A DNA stretch of 24,808 nucleotides from an uncultured Eubacteriales bacterium (GTDB taxonomy: Bacteria; Bacillota; Clostridia; Oscillospirales; Oscillospiraceae): assembly GCA_900550615.1 (NCBI GenBank), contig URSX01000016.1, forward strand, positions 1 to 24,808, read 5' to 3'. The position numbers and the translations under genes were made by a program. The notes beneath the pieces were generated by a model. The model was not told the DNA's origin, did no database searches, and saw nothing but the letters and a program-made list of their open reading frames with translations. Below are positions 1-7,540 of the stretch, piece after piece. The stretch's first letter is position 1. Each line of letters starts with the position of its first letter.

Positions 1-2866
1 GCAGCACACGGGACACAACGCCCTTGTTGCCGTGACGGCCGGCCATCTTGTCGCCCACCTGGATCTTGCGGCGCTGAGCGATGTAGACACGGACCACCTG
101 ATTCACGCCCGGCCCCAGCTCGTCGCCGTTTTCACGGGTAAATACCTTGGCATCCACGATGATGCCGCTCTCGCCGTGAGGCACCTTCAGGGAGGTATCA
201 CGCACCTCACGGGCCTTCTCACCGAAGATGGCCCGCAGCAGGCGCTCCTCAGCGGTGAGGTCGGTCTCACCCTTGGGGGTGACCTTGCCCACCAGGATGT
301 CCCCGGCGTGGACCTCAGCACCCACGCGGATGATGCCGCGCTCGTCCAGATCCTTCAGTGCATCCTCGCCCACATTGGGAATATCCCGGGTAATTTCCTC
401 GGGCCCCAGCTTGGTGTCCCGGGCGTCGATCTCGTACTCTTCAATATGGATGGAGGTGTACAGATCCTCCTTCACCAGCCGCTCATTGAGCAGCACGGCA
501 TCCTCGTAGTTATAGCCTTCCCAGGTCATGAAGCCCACCAGAATGTTCTGGCCCAGAGCAATTTCGCCCTGCTCGGTGGCGGGGCCATCGGCCAGGACCG
601 TGGGGTCTTCACCGCCGTGAACCCGCTCGCCTACGGAGACAATGGGCTTCTGGTTGATGCAGGTGCCGTGGTTGGAGCGCAGGAACTTGATGAGCTTATA
701 CTCCTTGGTCTCGCCGCTGTCATACTTGACGGAAATAGCCCGTGCATCCACCTTGGTGACAACGCCGTCTCCCTCGGCCAGGACAGCCACCTCGGAGTCC
801 AGACAGATCTTGTGCTCCATACCGGTGCCCACGATGGGCGCGTGGGGCTTCAGCAGAGGCACGGCCTGGCGCTGCATGTTGGCGCCCATGAGGGCGCGGT
901 TGGCGTCGTCGTTGGGCAGGAACGGGATCATAGCGGTGGCGATGGACACCATCATACGGGGAGAGATGTCCATATAATCCACATACTGAGGCTCCACCTG
1001 GATGATTTCATCTCTGTGGCGGCAGGTAATACGCTTGCCGGTGAGGTGCCCCTCCTCATCCATGGGCTCGGCAGCCTGGCAGACCACATACTGATCCTCC
1101 ACATCGGCGGTCATGTAGTGAATTTCATCGGTGACCTTGCCGGTCTCATGATCCACCATGCGGAAGGGAGCCTCGATGAAGCCGTACTCATTGACCCGGG
1201 CGTAGGTGGCCAGATAGGAGATCAGGCCGATATTGGGGCCTTCAGGGGTCTCGATGGGGCACATGCGGCCATAGTGGGAGTAGTGCACGTCGCGCACTTC
1301 CATGTTGGCGCGCTCACGGCTCAGACCGCCGGGCCCCAGAGCGGACAGACGCCGCTTGTGAGTCAGCTCCGCCAGGGGGTTGGTCTGATCCATGAACTGG
1401 CTCAGGGGGCTGGAACCGAAGAACTCCTTGATGGCGGCAGTGACGGGCCGGATGTTGATGAGGCTCTGGGGCGTGACCACGTCCAGATCCTGGATGGTCA
1501 TGCGCTCACGGATGACGCGCTCCATGCGGGAAAAGCCGATGCGGAACTGATTCTGCAGCAGCTCACCCACGCAGCGCAGGCGGCGGTTGCCCAGGTGGTC
1601 GATGTCGTCCTTGGTGACCAGACCGTGGGCCAGGGCGTTCATATAGTTGATGGAGGCGAGGATATCGTCCACGATGATGTGCTTGGGCACCAGCTCATCG
1701 GCCCGGAGCTTGCACTGGTCGATGAGCTCCTGGCCGTGGAACTGACTCAGCAGCTCCTGCAGCACGTCGAAGCGCACCCGCTCCTTAATGCCGCAGGCCA
1801 CCTTGGGGTCAAAGTCCACATAGCGGCTCATGTCGCACATGCGGTTGGTGAAGATGCGGACGGTAGCGCCATCGTCGGCCAGAACAGACACTTCGCCCAC
1901 ACCGATGGCATCCAGCTCCCGGCACTCCTTGCCGGTGAGGACGTGGCCCTCGTCAAAGAGGATCTCGCCGGTGGCGGGGTCGGCCACGGGCACGGCCAGC
2001 TTGCGGTCCCGGGCGATGGCCCAGAGGGTCAGCTTCTTGTTGAACTTATAGCGGCCCACGATGCTCAGATCGTAGCGCCGGGGGTCAAAGAAGAGGTTAT
2101 TGAGCAGGGTCTCGGCGGAGTCCAGCGTGGGGGGCTCGCCGGGGCGCAGCTTGCGGTAGATCTCCAGCATGGCCTCCTCGTAGGACTTGCACCCATCCTT
2201 TTCCAGGGTGGCCACGATGCGCTGGTCGTCGCCGAAGCGGTCCAGGATCTGGCTGTCGGTCTTCAGGCCCAGGGCGCGGATGAGGCAGGTGATGGGGAGC
2301 TTGCGGTTTTTATCGATGCGGACCCAGAACACCTCGCTGGTGTCGGTCTCATACTCCAGCCATGCGCCGCGGTAGGGGATGACCGTAGCCGTCAGCAGGG
2401 GCAGGTCGGTCTTCAGGTCGATCTCCTTGCCGTAGTAGATGCCAGGGGAGCGGACAATCTGGCTGACCACCACGCGCTCTGCGCCGTTGATGACGAAGGT
2501 GCCGGAGTGGGTCATCAGGGGAAAATCGCCCATGAAGATCTCCTGCTCCTTGATCTCCCCTGTCTCCTTGTTGTGCAGCCGCACGCTGACCTTCATGGGG
2601 GCGGCATAGGTGGCGTCCCGAGCCTTGCACTCCTCCACGTCATACTTGGGCTGCTCGTTCATGCTGAAGTCGATGAAGCTCAGCTCCAGGTTGCCGGCAT
2701 AGTCGCTGATGGAGGCCACATCCTTGAACACCTCCCGCAGACCGGTATCCAGGAACCACTGGTAGCTCTTCTTCTGGATCTCCAGCAGGTTGGGCATCGC
2801 CATGACCTCTTCGTGTCTGGCAAAATTCTTTCGCAGGGTTTTGCCGTAATACTTGTCCTTGGCCAT
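1..2866 (-). CDS. rpoB: RNA polymerase beta subunit (partial, 3' end outside window)
   Basis: Beta subunit of the core RNA polymerase; together with beta' it forms the catalytic centre. About 955 N-terminal residues are present and the C-terminus is cut by the window start. Visible landmarks are the N-terminal MAKDKYYGKTLRKNFARHEE, the fork/rifampicin region (GSSPLSQFMDQTNPLAEL, then THKRRLSALGPGG, about residues 484-514), the Firmicutes-type DVHYSHYGRMCPIETPEGPN block, and near the edge the GDKMAGRHGNKGVVSRVL motif of the active-site lobe. The rifampicin-contact residues equivalent to E. coli D516, H526 and S531 are kept, but the position equivalent to Q510 is Pro. The ATG at 2866 is preceded by AAAGG about 15 nt upstream, a modest site. 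The upstream neighbour is an efflux gene rather than rplL, so rpoB appears to be transcribed from its own promoter. rpoC would be expected beyond the edge. Identity is certain. Confidence 0.98.
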   Translation of the reverse strand, partial: MAKDKYYGKTLRKNFARHEEVMAMPNLLEIQKKSYQWFLDTGLREVFKDVASISDYAGNLELSFIDFSMNEQPKYDVEECKARDATYAAPMKVSVRLHNKETGEIKEQEIFMGDFPLMTHSGTFVINGAERVVVSQIVRSPGIYYGKEIDLKTDLPLLTATVIPYRGAWLEYETDTSEVFWVRIDKNRKLPITCLIRALGLKTDSQILDRFGDDQRIVATLEKDGCKSYEEAMLEIYRKLRPGEPPTLDSAETLLNNLFFDPRRYDLSIVGRYKFNKKLTLWAIARDRKLAVPVADPATGEILFDEGHVLTGKECRELDAIGVGEVSVLADDGATVRIFTNRMCDMSRYVDFDPKVACGIKERVRFDVLQELLSQFHGQELIDQCKLRADELVPKHIIVDDILASINYMNALAHGLVTKDDIDHLGNRRLRCVGELLQNQFRIGFSRMERVIRERMTIQDLDVVTPQSLINIRPVTAAIKEFFGSSPLSQFMDQTNPLAELTHKRRLSALGPGGLSRERANMEVRDVHYSHYGRMCPIETPEGPNIGLISYLATYARVNEYGFIEAPFRMVDHETGKVTDEIHYMTADVEDQYVVCQAAEPMDEEGHLTGKRITCRHRDEIIQVEPQYVDYMDISPRMMVSIATAMIPFLPNDDANRALMGANMQRQAVPLLKPHAPIVGTGMEHKICLDSEVAVLAEGDGVVTKVDARAISVKYDSGETKEYKLIKFLRSNHGTCINQKPIVSVGERVHGGEDPTVLADGPATEQGEIALGQNILVGFMTWEGYNYEDAVLLNERLVKEDLYTSIHIEEYEIDARDTKLGPEEITRDIPNVGEDALKDLDERGIIRVGAEVHAGDILVGKVTPKGETDLTAEERLLRAIFGEKAREVRDTSLKVPHGESGIIVDAKVFTRENGDELGPGVNQVVRVYIAQRRKIQVGDKMAGRHGNKGVVSRVL

Positions 2867-2994
2867 CTTCAATACTCACGCCTTTCTTGCATTTATCTCA
2901 ACTTATTCGCAAACGGATTCAGGTTTATGTCCGGGCCGGGCCGCGTTTTATCGCGATACGCACGGATTTGTTGTTTCTTTTCCGCGTCTCCCGC

Positions 2995-3023
2995 TTGTAA
3001 TCTGCGGCGGATGATGGTATCCT
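2995..3023 (+). promoter_or_regulatory. Candidate plus-strand promoter antisense to the rpoB leader
   Basis: TTGTAA (2995-3000), a 17-bp spacer and TATCCT (3018-3023), with TG one base before the -10. It points away from rpoB. Transcription from here would reach the hairpin and T-run at 3123-3148, giving an RNA of roughly 120 nt. The -10 is poor (TATCCT), so this is only a candidate. Confidence 0.2.
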
Positions 3024-3076
3024 ATAGGCAGATGGTAAAAGGGGATATGCCCTCACTATCCGAACATAATCGATTT

Positions 3077-3106
3077 ATTATAGCAAGTCAAGCCCCTGCT
3101 TGTCAA
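3077..3106 (-). promoter_or_regulatory. rpoB promoter (sigma-A consensus)
   Basis: On the minus strand there is a perfect TTGACA (3101-3106) and a perfect TATAAT (3077-3082) separated by 18 bp, with A-rich sequence just upstream that could act as an UP element. Start of transcription is expected near 3070, giving an rpoB leader of about 200 nt. This is the best vegetative promoter match in the window and fits a strongly expressed core gene. Confidence 0.85.
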
Positions 3107-3122
3107 GGGGATTTTTGTTTTT

Positions 3123-3148
3123 TTCCGGGGTGAGGCCCGGAATTTTTT
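3123..3148 (+). terminator. Orphan plus-facing hairpin with T-run
   Basis: Stem TTCCGGG (3123-3129) pairs with CCCGGAA (3136-3142) and is followed by six T on the plus strand. No plus-strand gene precedes it; the only candidate upstream signal is the weak promoter at 2995-3023. It lies just upstream of the rpoB -35 box, so it could also block antisense or incoming transcription. Confidence 0.4.
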
Positions 3149-3288
3149 GTTTTTGGCGTGATGCGGAACATTCACATCCTGCAAATAGTGAAGCGCCCGT
3201 CCAAGAGTTTCCATTGCAAGCGTCACTGTGTTTTGAATACTTGAATGTTCAAATCAAAAATTCGAGTGTTATTCTTTATATCATATTT

Positions 3289-3324
3289 AAAAGCCGCACG
3301 GCACGAAAATGCAGTGCGGCTTTT
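3289..3324 (-). terminator. Terminator of the RND efflux gene
   Basis: An 11-bp perfect stem, AAAAGCCGCAC with GTGCGGCTTTT, around a 14-nt loop, 28 bp after the efflux stop codon. The stem itself supplies T residues on the minus strand. It separates the efflux gene from rpoB. Confidence 0.75.
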
Positions 3325-3352
3325 GTAGTAAGTACAGTTAGAATTTAAATTC

Positions 3353-6300
3353 CTATGATGGATTCTTTTCCTCGTAGGTCAGGTCACTCTCGGCCACCTT
3401 GCGCAGCTCCCTGCGGCTGATGATGTCGTACATACACGGCACCACCAGCAGGGTCATCAGTGTGGCATACACCAATCCACCGATACACACCAGGGCCATA
3501 GGCTGCATCAGCGCCGTACCGGCATCGCCGCCGAAGGCCATAACCAGCAGACCCAGGATCGTGGTGATGGACGTCATGAGGATGGGCCGCAGACGGGTCA
3601 CGCCCGCCTCGATGATGGCCTCCCGCCGCTCCATCCCATCCAGACGGAGCTGGTTGATGTAGTCCACCAGCACAATGCCGTTGTTAACAATGATGCCCAC
3701 CAGCATCACGAATCCAATGAGGGACACCACACTCAGCTCCACCCCGCCGATGAGCAGGATGATGAAGCCTCCCGTAAAGGCAAGAGGGATGGTAAACATG
3801 ACGATGAAGGGGGATTTCAGCGACTGGAACTGGGCCACCATCACCAGATACACCAGCAGGATACCCAGCAGCATCATCAGCGCCAGCTGGCCCATGGCCT
3901 CCATAATGGCCTCGTTTTCGCCGTCAAACTCAGCCGTCACACCCGTCGGCAGCTGCACCGCGTTCACGGCCCGGATCGCCTCGGCAGACACCTTGGTCAC
4001 ATTGTGGTCAGCGTCCACATCGGCCGTTACGGTGATGCAGCGGCGCTGATCGGTGCGGCTGATGGTGCTCATGCTGACGGTATTCTCCATAGTGGCCACC
4101 TCGCTGAGCTTAAAGCTCTCCCCGGAGCCGGTGGCGGCAGTGGCCGCGCTCCCCGCCGCAGACATTCCGGCGGAACTGCCGGAGGAGCTGCCGGGCTTGA
4201 TCTCCAGATCCAGCAGCGTATTCAGCTCCACCTTCTGCTCATCTGGCAGCGCAATGGTCACGCTCATGCTCTGTCCATCCAGGGTCATATCCGTCCCATT
4301 GGTGGAGGACGACAGGGCCGATGCCACCTGCATGTAGATCTGCGCCACGGTCATGCCGTGCTGCATGGCCTTGGTCCGGTCCACCGTCAGGTGGACCGCC
4401 GGCACCGCGTTGGAAAGTCCGTCGGAGACCGAGCGCACCCCTTCCACGGAGCGCAGTGCCTCCGCCGCCGACTTGGCCGCCGTCTGCAAGTCCGTCATAT
4501 CGTTGCCATAGACCCGCAGGGCGATACCGTTGCCGGCCATGGACTGGGTCATGTTGTCGGCCATGCCGGAGTAGGAAACCGTGCACTCCATGTCCTTGCA
4601 CAGCTCCACCAGCTTCTCGCCGGCGGTATTGCCGCTCTCCCCCTCGGGAACGATGATGTAGGCCGTCACGTCATATTCCCCGCTGCCGCCCATGCCCAGC
4701 ATGGCCAGGCTGGAGCTGGAGGACATGGCCGCACCGACGGCCTCCACATTGTCAATGGTCAGTGCTCTGCGGGTCACCTCGTCCGCCAGCTCCACCGCCT
4801 TTTCCCGGGTGCAGTCCTTGGGCATGGTGACGGACACACTCAGCGTGTTGAGGTCAATATCCGGCATGAATACAAACCCTCGCTGGATGGTCAGCGCCGC
4901 CGATCCCGCCAGCAGTACCACCGCAGCGCTCAGCACAATGGCCTTGTGCCCCAGGGACCAGGCCACCGCTTTGCGGTAGCCGGGATAGATTTTTTCCAGC
5001 AGGCCGGGCTTGATGGGTTTATCCTTCTTCAGCATTCCCGATGCCATGGCCGGCACCAGCGTCAGCGCCACGATCAGGCTGGCCAGCAGCGAAAAGCTCA
5101 TAGTCAGTGCCAGGTCGGTGAAAAGCTGCTTGGTGATGCCCTCTACGAACACGATGGGCAGGAACACGCACACGGTGGTCAGTGTGGAGGCGGTGATCGC
5201 CCCCAGCACCTGACCCGCGCCGGCCACAGCCGCCTGGATCACACTGGCGCCCTTGGCCCGGAGTCGGTAGATATTCTCAATGACCACCACGGAGTTATCC
5301 ACCAGCATGCCCACTGCCACGGCCAGGCCCGACAGGGAAATCATGTTGATGGTCACACCGCAGAAGTACATCAGCACCACTGCAAAGATCACGCTCACCG
5401 GGATAGACACCAGCGTAATCACCGTGGGCCGCAGATCCTTCAGGAACAGGTACAGGATCAGTATGGCAAACAGGGCGCCCCAGGCCAGGCTGGAGAAGAT
5501 GGAGTTGATGATGATGCGGATGTAATCGCCCTGATCCATCAGGGGGGTAAAGTGCAGCCCCTCATATTCCTTCGCCAGCTGGTCAAAGCGCTGGGCGATG
5601 TTCTCGGACACCTCCGCCGTGGCGTAATTGGACTGCTTGTTAAAGGTCATGGTAATGCCATTTTCCCCGTTGAGCTTGGCATAGATCTGGTCGGCGTTGT
5701 CCGTGACGAATACCTCCGCCACATCCTCCAGCCGGATGGGCTCCACCCCGTCCATGCCCAGATCGAACAGCACCAGCTGCCGCAGCTCGTCCTGGGTGGA
5801 GATATTGTCGCCCACGGATACCATGTACTGCACGCCGTCCTGCTCCACATACCCCGCCGGCATGGAGAAATTCTGTGCCGTAAGCAGGGCGCTGACGGTG
5901 CTCAGCTGCAGCACGTTTTTCAGGTTCGTCTGCTCCAGGGCGGCGGAGCGGCTCTGCTCCAGAGTTTCCATGCCGCTCTGCAGCTGGCTCAGCGCGGTGC
6001 CGATCTGGATGTTGCCGTCCACCAGCTGCTGGGCCCCGTCTGCCACGGTCATAGCGCCGCTGGTGATCTGCTCCACCAGGCCGGCCAGAACGCCGTTGTC
6101 CTCCTTGAACTGCCGGATCTTCTCCTGCAGCTGCTGCAGCTGCAGGGCCGTCTTCTCAATTTCCTCCTGCAGGTGCTCCCAGTCCGTTCCCAGAGCGGCC
6201 AGCCGCAGGTCGATCTCCGCCAGTTCCGACTCCGTCTGCACATAGCCGCTCTCCGCCTTGATGGCGGCCACCTGCTCTTTCTTCTCCTCCTCCGTCAGCC

Positions 6301-7186
6301 GGCTGTTATTCTCAATGACGGCAATGCGGGCGTCATACCCCGCCTTCTTCGCGTCCAGCTCCGTCTTTTTCTTCAGGATCTCCCGCAGCTGATCCAGCTT
6401 CTGCTGCAGCTGCGTCTGGCGCGCGTCCATCTCCCGCAGGCTGTCCCGCAGGGCTGTCAGCGCCTGGGTCGCCGTCTGGGAGACCATTTTCTCCTCCGTG
6501 GCGCGGATGCTCTCCTTGGCCTCCGTCAGCTGCTGCCGGGTCTGCTCCAGCTGCGCCTTGGCCTCGTCCAGCTGCCTGTTCACCGCCGCCGCCAGCTTTT
6601 CAGACAGTGCGTCCATCTTCTCCTGGCTGAGGATCACGTTCATCTGCCGCTTGAGAATACCGTTGACCGACACACTGGCAACGCCCGTGATGCCCTCCAG
6701 CTTATTGGTCAGCGTGCTCTCCACGAATTCCGACAGCTCTGCCACATCCATATCCTCGCTGGACACGGCGGCCATCTCCACCGGCAGCATGGTGGGATTG
6801 ATCTTCAACACATAGGGTGCGCCCACCGAGTCGTCCCAGCTGCCCTGAAGGGCCGTAATCTTCTGCTGGATATCCACGCCGGTGGAGTCCATATCCACCC
6901 CCTGCTCGAATTCCAGCACCACCATGGACATGCTGTTCTGGCTGGAGGATGTGATCTCCTTGATCTCATTGAGGGTGGCCATGGCCTTCTCCATGGGCTT
7001 TGTGATGTCCGTCTCCACCGCCTCGGGACTGGCTCCCGGGTCGGTGGTCACAATGACCACATAGGGGAAGTCCATGTCCGGCAGCAGGTCCGGCGTCATC
7101 TTTGTGTATGCCACCACACCCAGTACCAGGATGGCCAGCACCGCCACAAACACCGTCAGTGGTTTCTTCACGCTGAATTTTGGCAT
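3353..7186 (-). CDS. RND (AcrB/HAE1-like) efflux permease with coiled-coil insertion
   Basis: A 1277-residue proton-driven RND transporter expected in the cytoplasmic membrane; the substrate is not predictable. TM1 is at about residues 10-28. The TM4 proton-relay segment GLAVAVGMLVDNSVVVIENI (620-639) has D630 as the single relay Asp. The matching TM10 segment is GIIVNNGIVLVDYINQ near 1165-1180. The two halves show the usual RND duplication. Between the PN2-like strand ending QMNVILSQEKMDAL and its continuation LQLSTVSALLTAQNFSMPAG, about 230 residues (195-425) of Gln/Glu/Lys-rich heptads are inserted, and a Ser/Gly/Ala-rich linker sits at 998-1024. Simple Firmicutes RND pumps are nearer 1000-1070 residues. 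I chose the ATG at 7186 because GGAG lies 7 nt upstream and MPKFSVKKPL begins at the conserved N-terminus; an in-frame start 57 bp upstream lacks this. No adaptor or outer-membrane partner gene is adjacent. Confidence 0.93.
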   Translation of the reverse strand: MPKFSVKKPLTVFVAVLAILVLGVVAYTKMTPDLLPDMDFPYVVIVTTDPGASPEAVETDITKPMEKAMATLNEIKEITSSSQNSMSMVVLEFEQGVDMDSTGVDIQQKITALQGSWDDSVGAPYVLKINPTMLPVEMAAVSSEDMDVAELSEFVESTLTNKLEGITGVASVSVNGILKRQMNVILSQEKMDALSEKLAAAVNRQLDEAKAQLEQTRQQLTEAKESIRATEEKMVSQTATQALTALRDSLREMDARQTQLQQKLDQLREILKKKTELDAKKAGYDARIAVIENNSRLTEEEKKEQVAAIKAESGYVQTESELAEIDLRLAALGTDWEHLQEEIEKTALQLQQLQEKIRQFKEDNGVLAGLVEQITSGAMTVADGAQQLVDGNIQIGTALSQLQSGMETLEQSRSAALEQTNLKNVLQLSTVSALLTAQNFSMPAGYVEQDGVQYMVSVGDNISTQDELRQLVLFDLGMDGVEPIRLEDVAEVFVTDNADQIYAKLNGENGITMTFNKQSNYATAEVSENIAQRFDQLAKEYEGLHFTPLMDQGDYIRIIINSIFSSLAWGALFAILILYLFLKDLRPTVITLVSIPVSVIFAVVLMYFCGVTINMISLSGLAVAVGMLVDNSVVVIENIYRLRAKGASVIQAAVAGAGQVLGAITASTLTTVCVFLPIVFVEGITKQLFTDLALTMSFSLLASLIVALTLVPAMASGMLKKDKPIKPGLLEKIYPGYRKAVAWSLGHKAIVLSAAVVLLAGSAALTIQRGFVFMPDIDLNTLSVSVTMPKDCTREKAVELADEVTRRALTIDNVEAVGAAMSSSSSLAMLGMGGSGEYDVTAYIIVPEGESGNTAGEKLVELCKDMECTVSYSGMADNMTQSMAGNGIALRVYGNDMTDLQTAAKSAAEALRSVEGVRSVSDGLSNAVPAVHLTVDRTKAMQHGMTVAQIYMQVASALSSSTNGTDMTLDGQSMSVTIALPDEQKVELNTLLDLEIKPGSSSGSSAGMSAAGSAATAATGSGESFKLSEVATMENTVSMSTISRTDQRRCITVTADVDADHNVTKVSAEAIRAVNAVQLPTGVTAEFDGENEAIMEAMGQLALMMLLGILLVYLVMVAQFQSLKSPFIVMFTIPLAFTGGFIILLIGGVELSVVSLIGFVMLVGIIVNNGIVLVDYINQLRLDGMERREAIIEAGVTRLRPILMTSITTILGLLVMAFGGDAGTALMQPMALVCIGGLVYATLMTLLVVPCMYDIISRRELRKVAESDLTYEEKNPS

Positions 7187-7226
7187 ATTTCCGCTCCATT
7201 TCTGGGCAACACTGACCCATATTAAT

Positions 7227-7262
7227 TGATAACAGCTTATCACAGCGGTAAATTTTTTTCAA
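7227..7262 (-). promoter_or_regulatory. Efflux promoter with palindromic operator over the -10
   Basis: On the minus strand TTGAAA (7257-7262) and TAAGCT (7234-7239) are 17 bp apart. The -10 lies inside a perfect inverted repeat, TGATAA-CAGC-TTATCA (7227-7242). A 16-bp dyad overlapping a weak -10 is a typical repressor-binding arrangement (TetR/MarR-like), but no such regulator is encoded in the window. The promoter is a reasonable candidate; the operator is an inference. Confidence 0.5.
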
Positions 7263-7297
7263 GCGCCGGCGGCCATTGTTTACGGAACCGTTACAAA

Positions 7298-7317
7298 AAG
7301 GCCGCTGCGGCGGCCTT
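7298..7317 (-). terminator. Hairpin with T-run beyond repeat copy 1
   Basis: Perfect 8-bp stem AAGGCCGC/GCGGCCTT around TGCG, followed on the minus strand by TTTTTG. It closely resembles the hairpin at 7481-7506, and the dispersed repeat lies exactly between the two. Read from the GAPDH gene, this is the structure that has a proper T-run. Confidence 0.6.
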
Positions 7318-7318
7318 C

Positions 7319-7480
7319 GAGACTGTCGATAAAGTGGTATATTTGCGGCAACGGTAAGGAAGGGTGTGTGAGGGAAACCCAAGAAGGGTTTCCCTCACCA
7401 TTAAAATCACAAGTTTTTGAAACTTTTTCAAAGTTTCAAAAACTTAATCAGCGTGTCGAAAAGACTTTTTCGACACGCTG
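7319..7480 (+). repeat. Dispersed three-hairpin MITE-like repeat, copy 1
   Basis: A 162-bp copy. It begins GAGACTGTCGATAAAG and ends CTTTTTCGACACGCTG, so the ends are imperfect inverted repeats sharing TGTCGA(T/A)AAAG. Inside are three successive hairpins: TGAGGGAAACCC/GGGTTTCCCTCA, AGTTTTTGAAACTTT/AAAGTTTCAAAAACT, and CAGCGTGTCG/CGACACGCTG. This copy has all three stems perfectly paired. Related copies lie at 9797, 11282 and 13559. It has no coding capacity of its own, consistent with a non-autonomous element. It sits directly 3' of the first GAPDH gene. Confidence 0.9.
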
Positions 7481-7506
7481 AAGGCCGCTGCTCACGCAGC
7501 GGCCTT
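7481..7506 (-). terminator. Hairpin 3' of first GAPDH gene
   Basis: Perfect 10-bp stem AAGGCCGCTG/CAGCGGCCTT with a 6-nt loop, 34 bp after the GAPDH stop. It lacks a T-run because the dispersed repeat follows at once; a near-identical hairpin with a T-run lies on the far side of the repeat. Confidence 0.55.
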
Positions 7507-7540
7507 CAGTTGATCGTTTGAAATTGCTTATAGCCTTCCC

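Larger units (their letters stand above)
2867..3352. other. Intergenic region upstream of rpoB
   Basis: A 486-bp gap between the efflux gene stop and the rpoB start. From right to left it holds the efflux terminator (3289-3324), an AT-rich stretch with nothing recognisable, a plus-facing hairpin with a T-run (3123-3148), the rpoB promoter (3077-3106) and an rpoB leader of about 200 nt. I see no tRNA and no gene with a ribosome site. The leader is not a known ribosomal-protein or riboswitch type that I can recognise. Confidence 0.6.
7187..7540. other. Intergenic region between efflux gene and first GAPDH gene
   Basis: This 354-bp gap holds the efflux promoter/operator (7227-7262), a terminator-like hairpin with a T-run on the minus strand (7298-7317), dispersed repeat copy 1 (7319-7480) and a second hairpin (7481-7506) just after the GAPDH stop. 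No additional gene is seen. Confidence 0.7.

Noticed and set aside
32..3133. A very long open frame on the plus strand opposite rpoB
   Set aside because: It is the antisense shadow of GC-rich rpoB codons: His/Gly/Val/Leu-rich composition, no ribosome site, and rpoB on the other strand is unmistakable.
4004..7225. A 1073-codon plus-strand frame opposite the RND gene
   Set aside because: Antisense shadow; His/Gln/Arg-rich without any domain, and the minus-strand protein has full RND motifs.
7319..7480. The repeat as a CRISPR array or rho-independent terminator only
   Set aside because: There is no regular repeat-spacer pattern, and the same 163-bp unit with inverted ends recurs in four places and two orientations, which a simple terminator would not.
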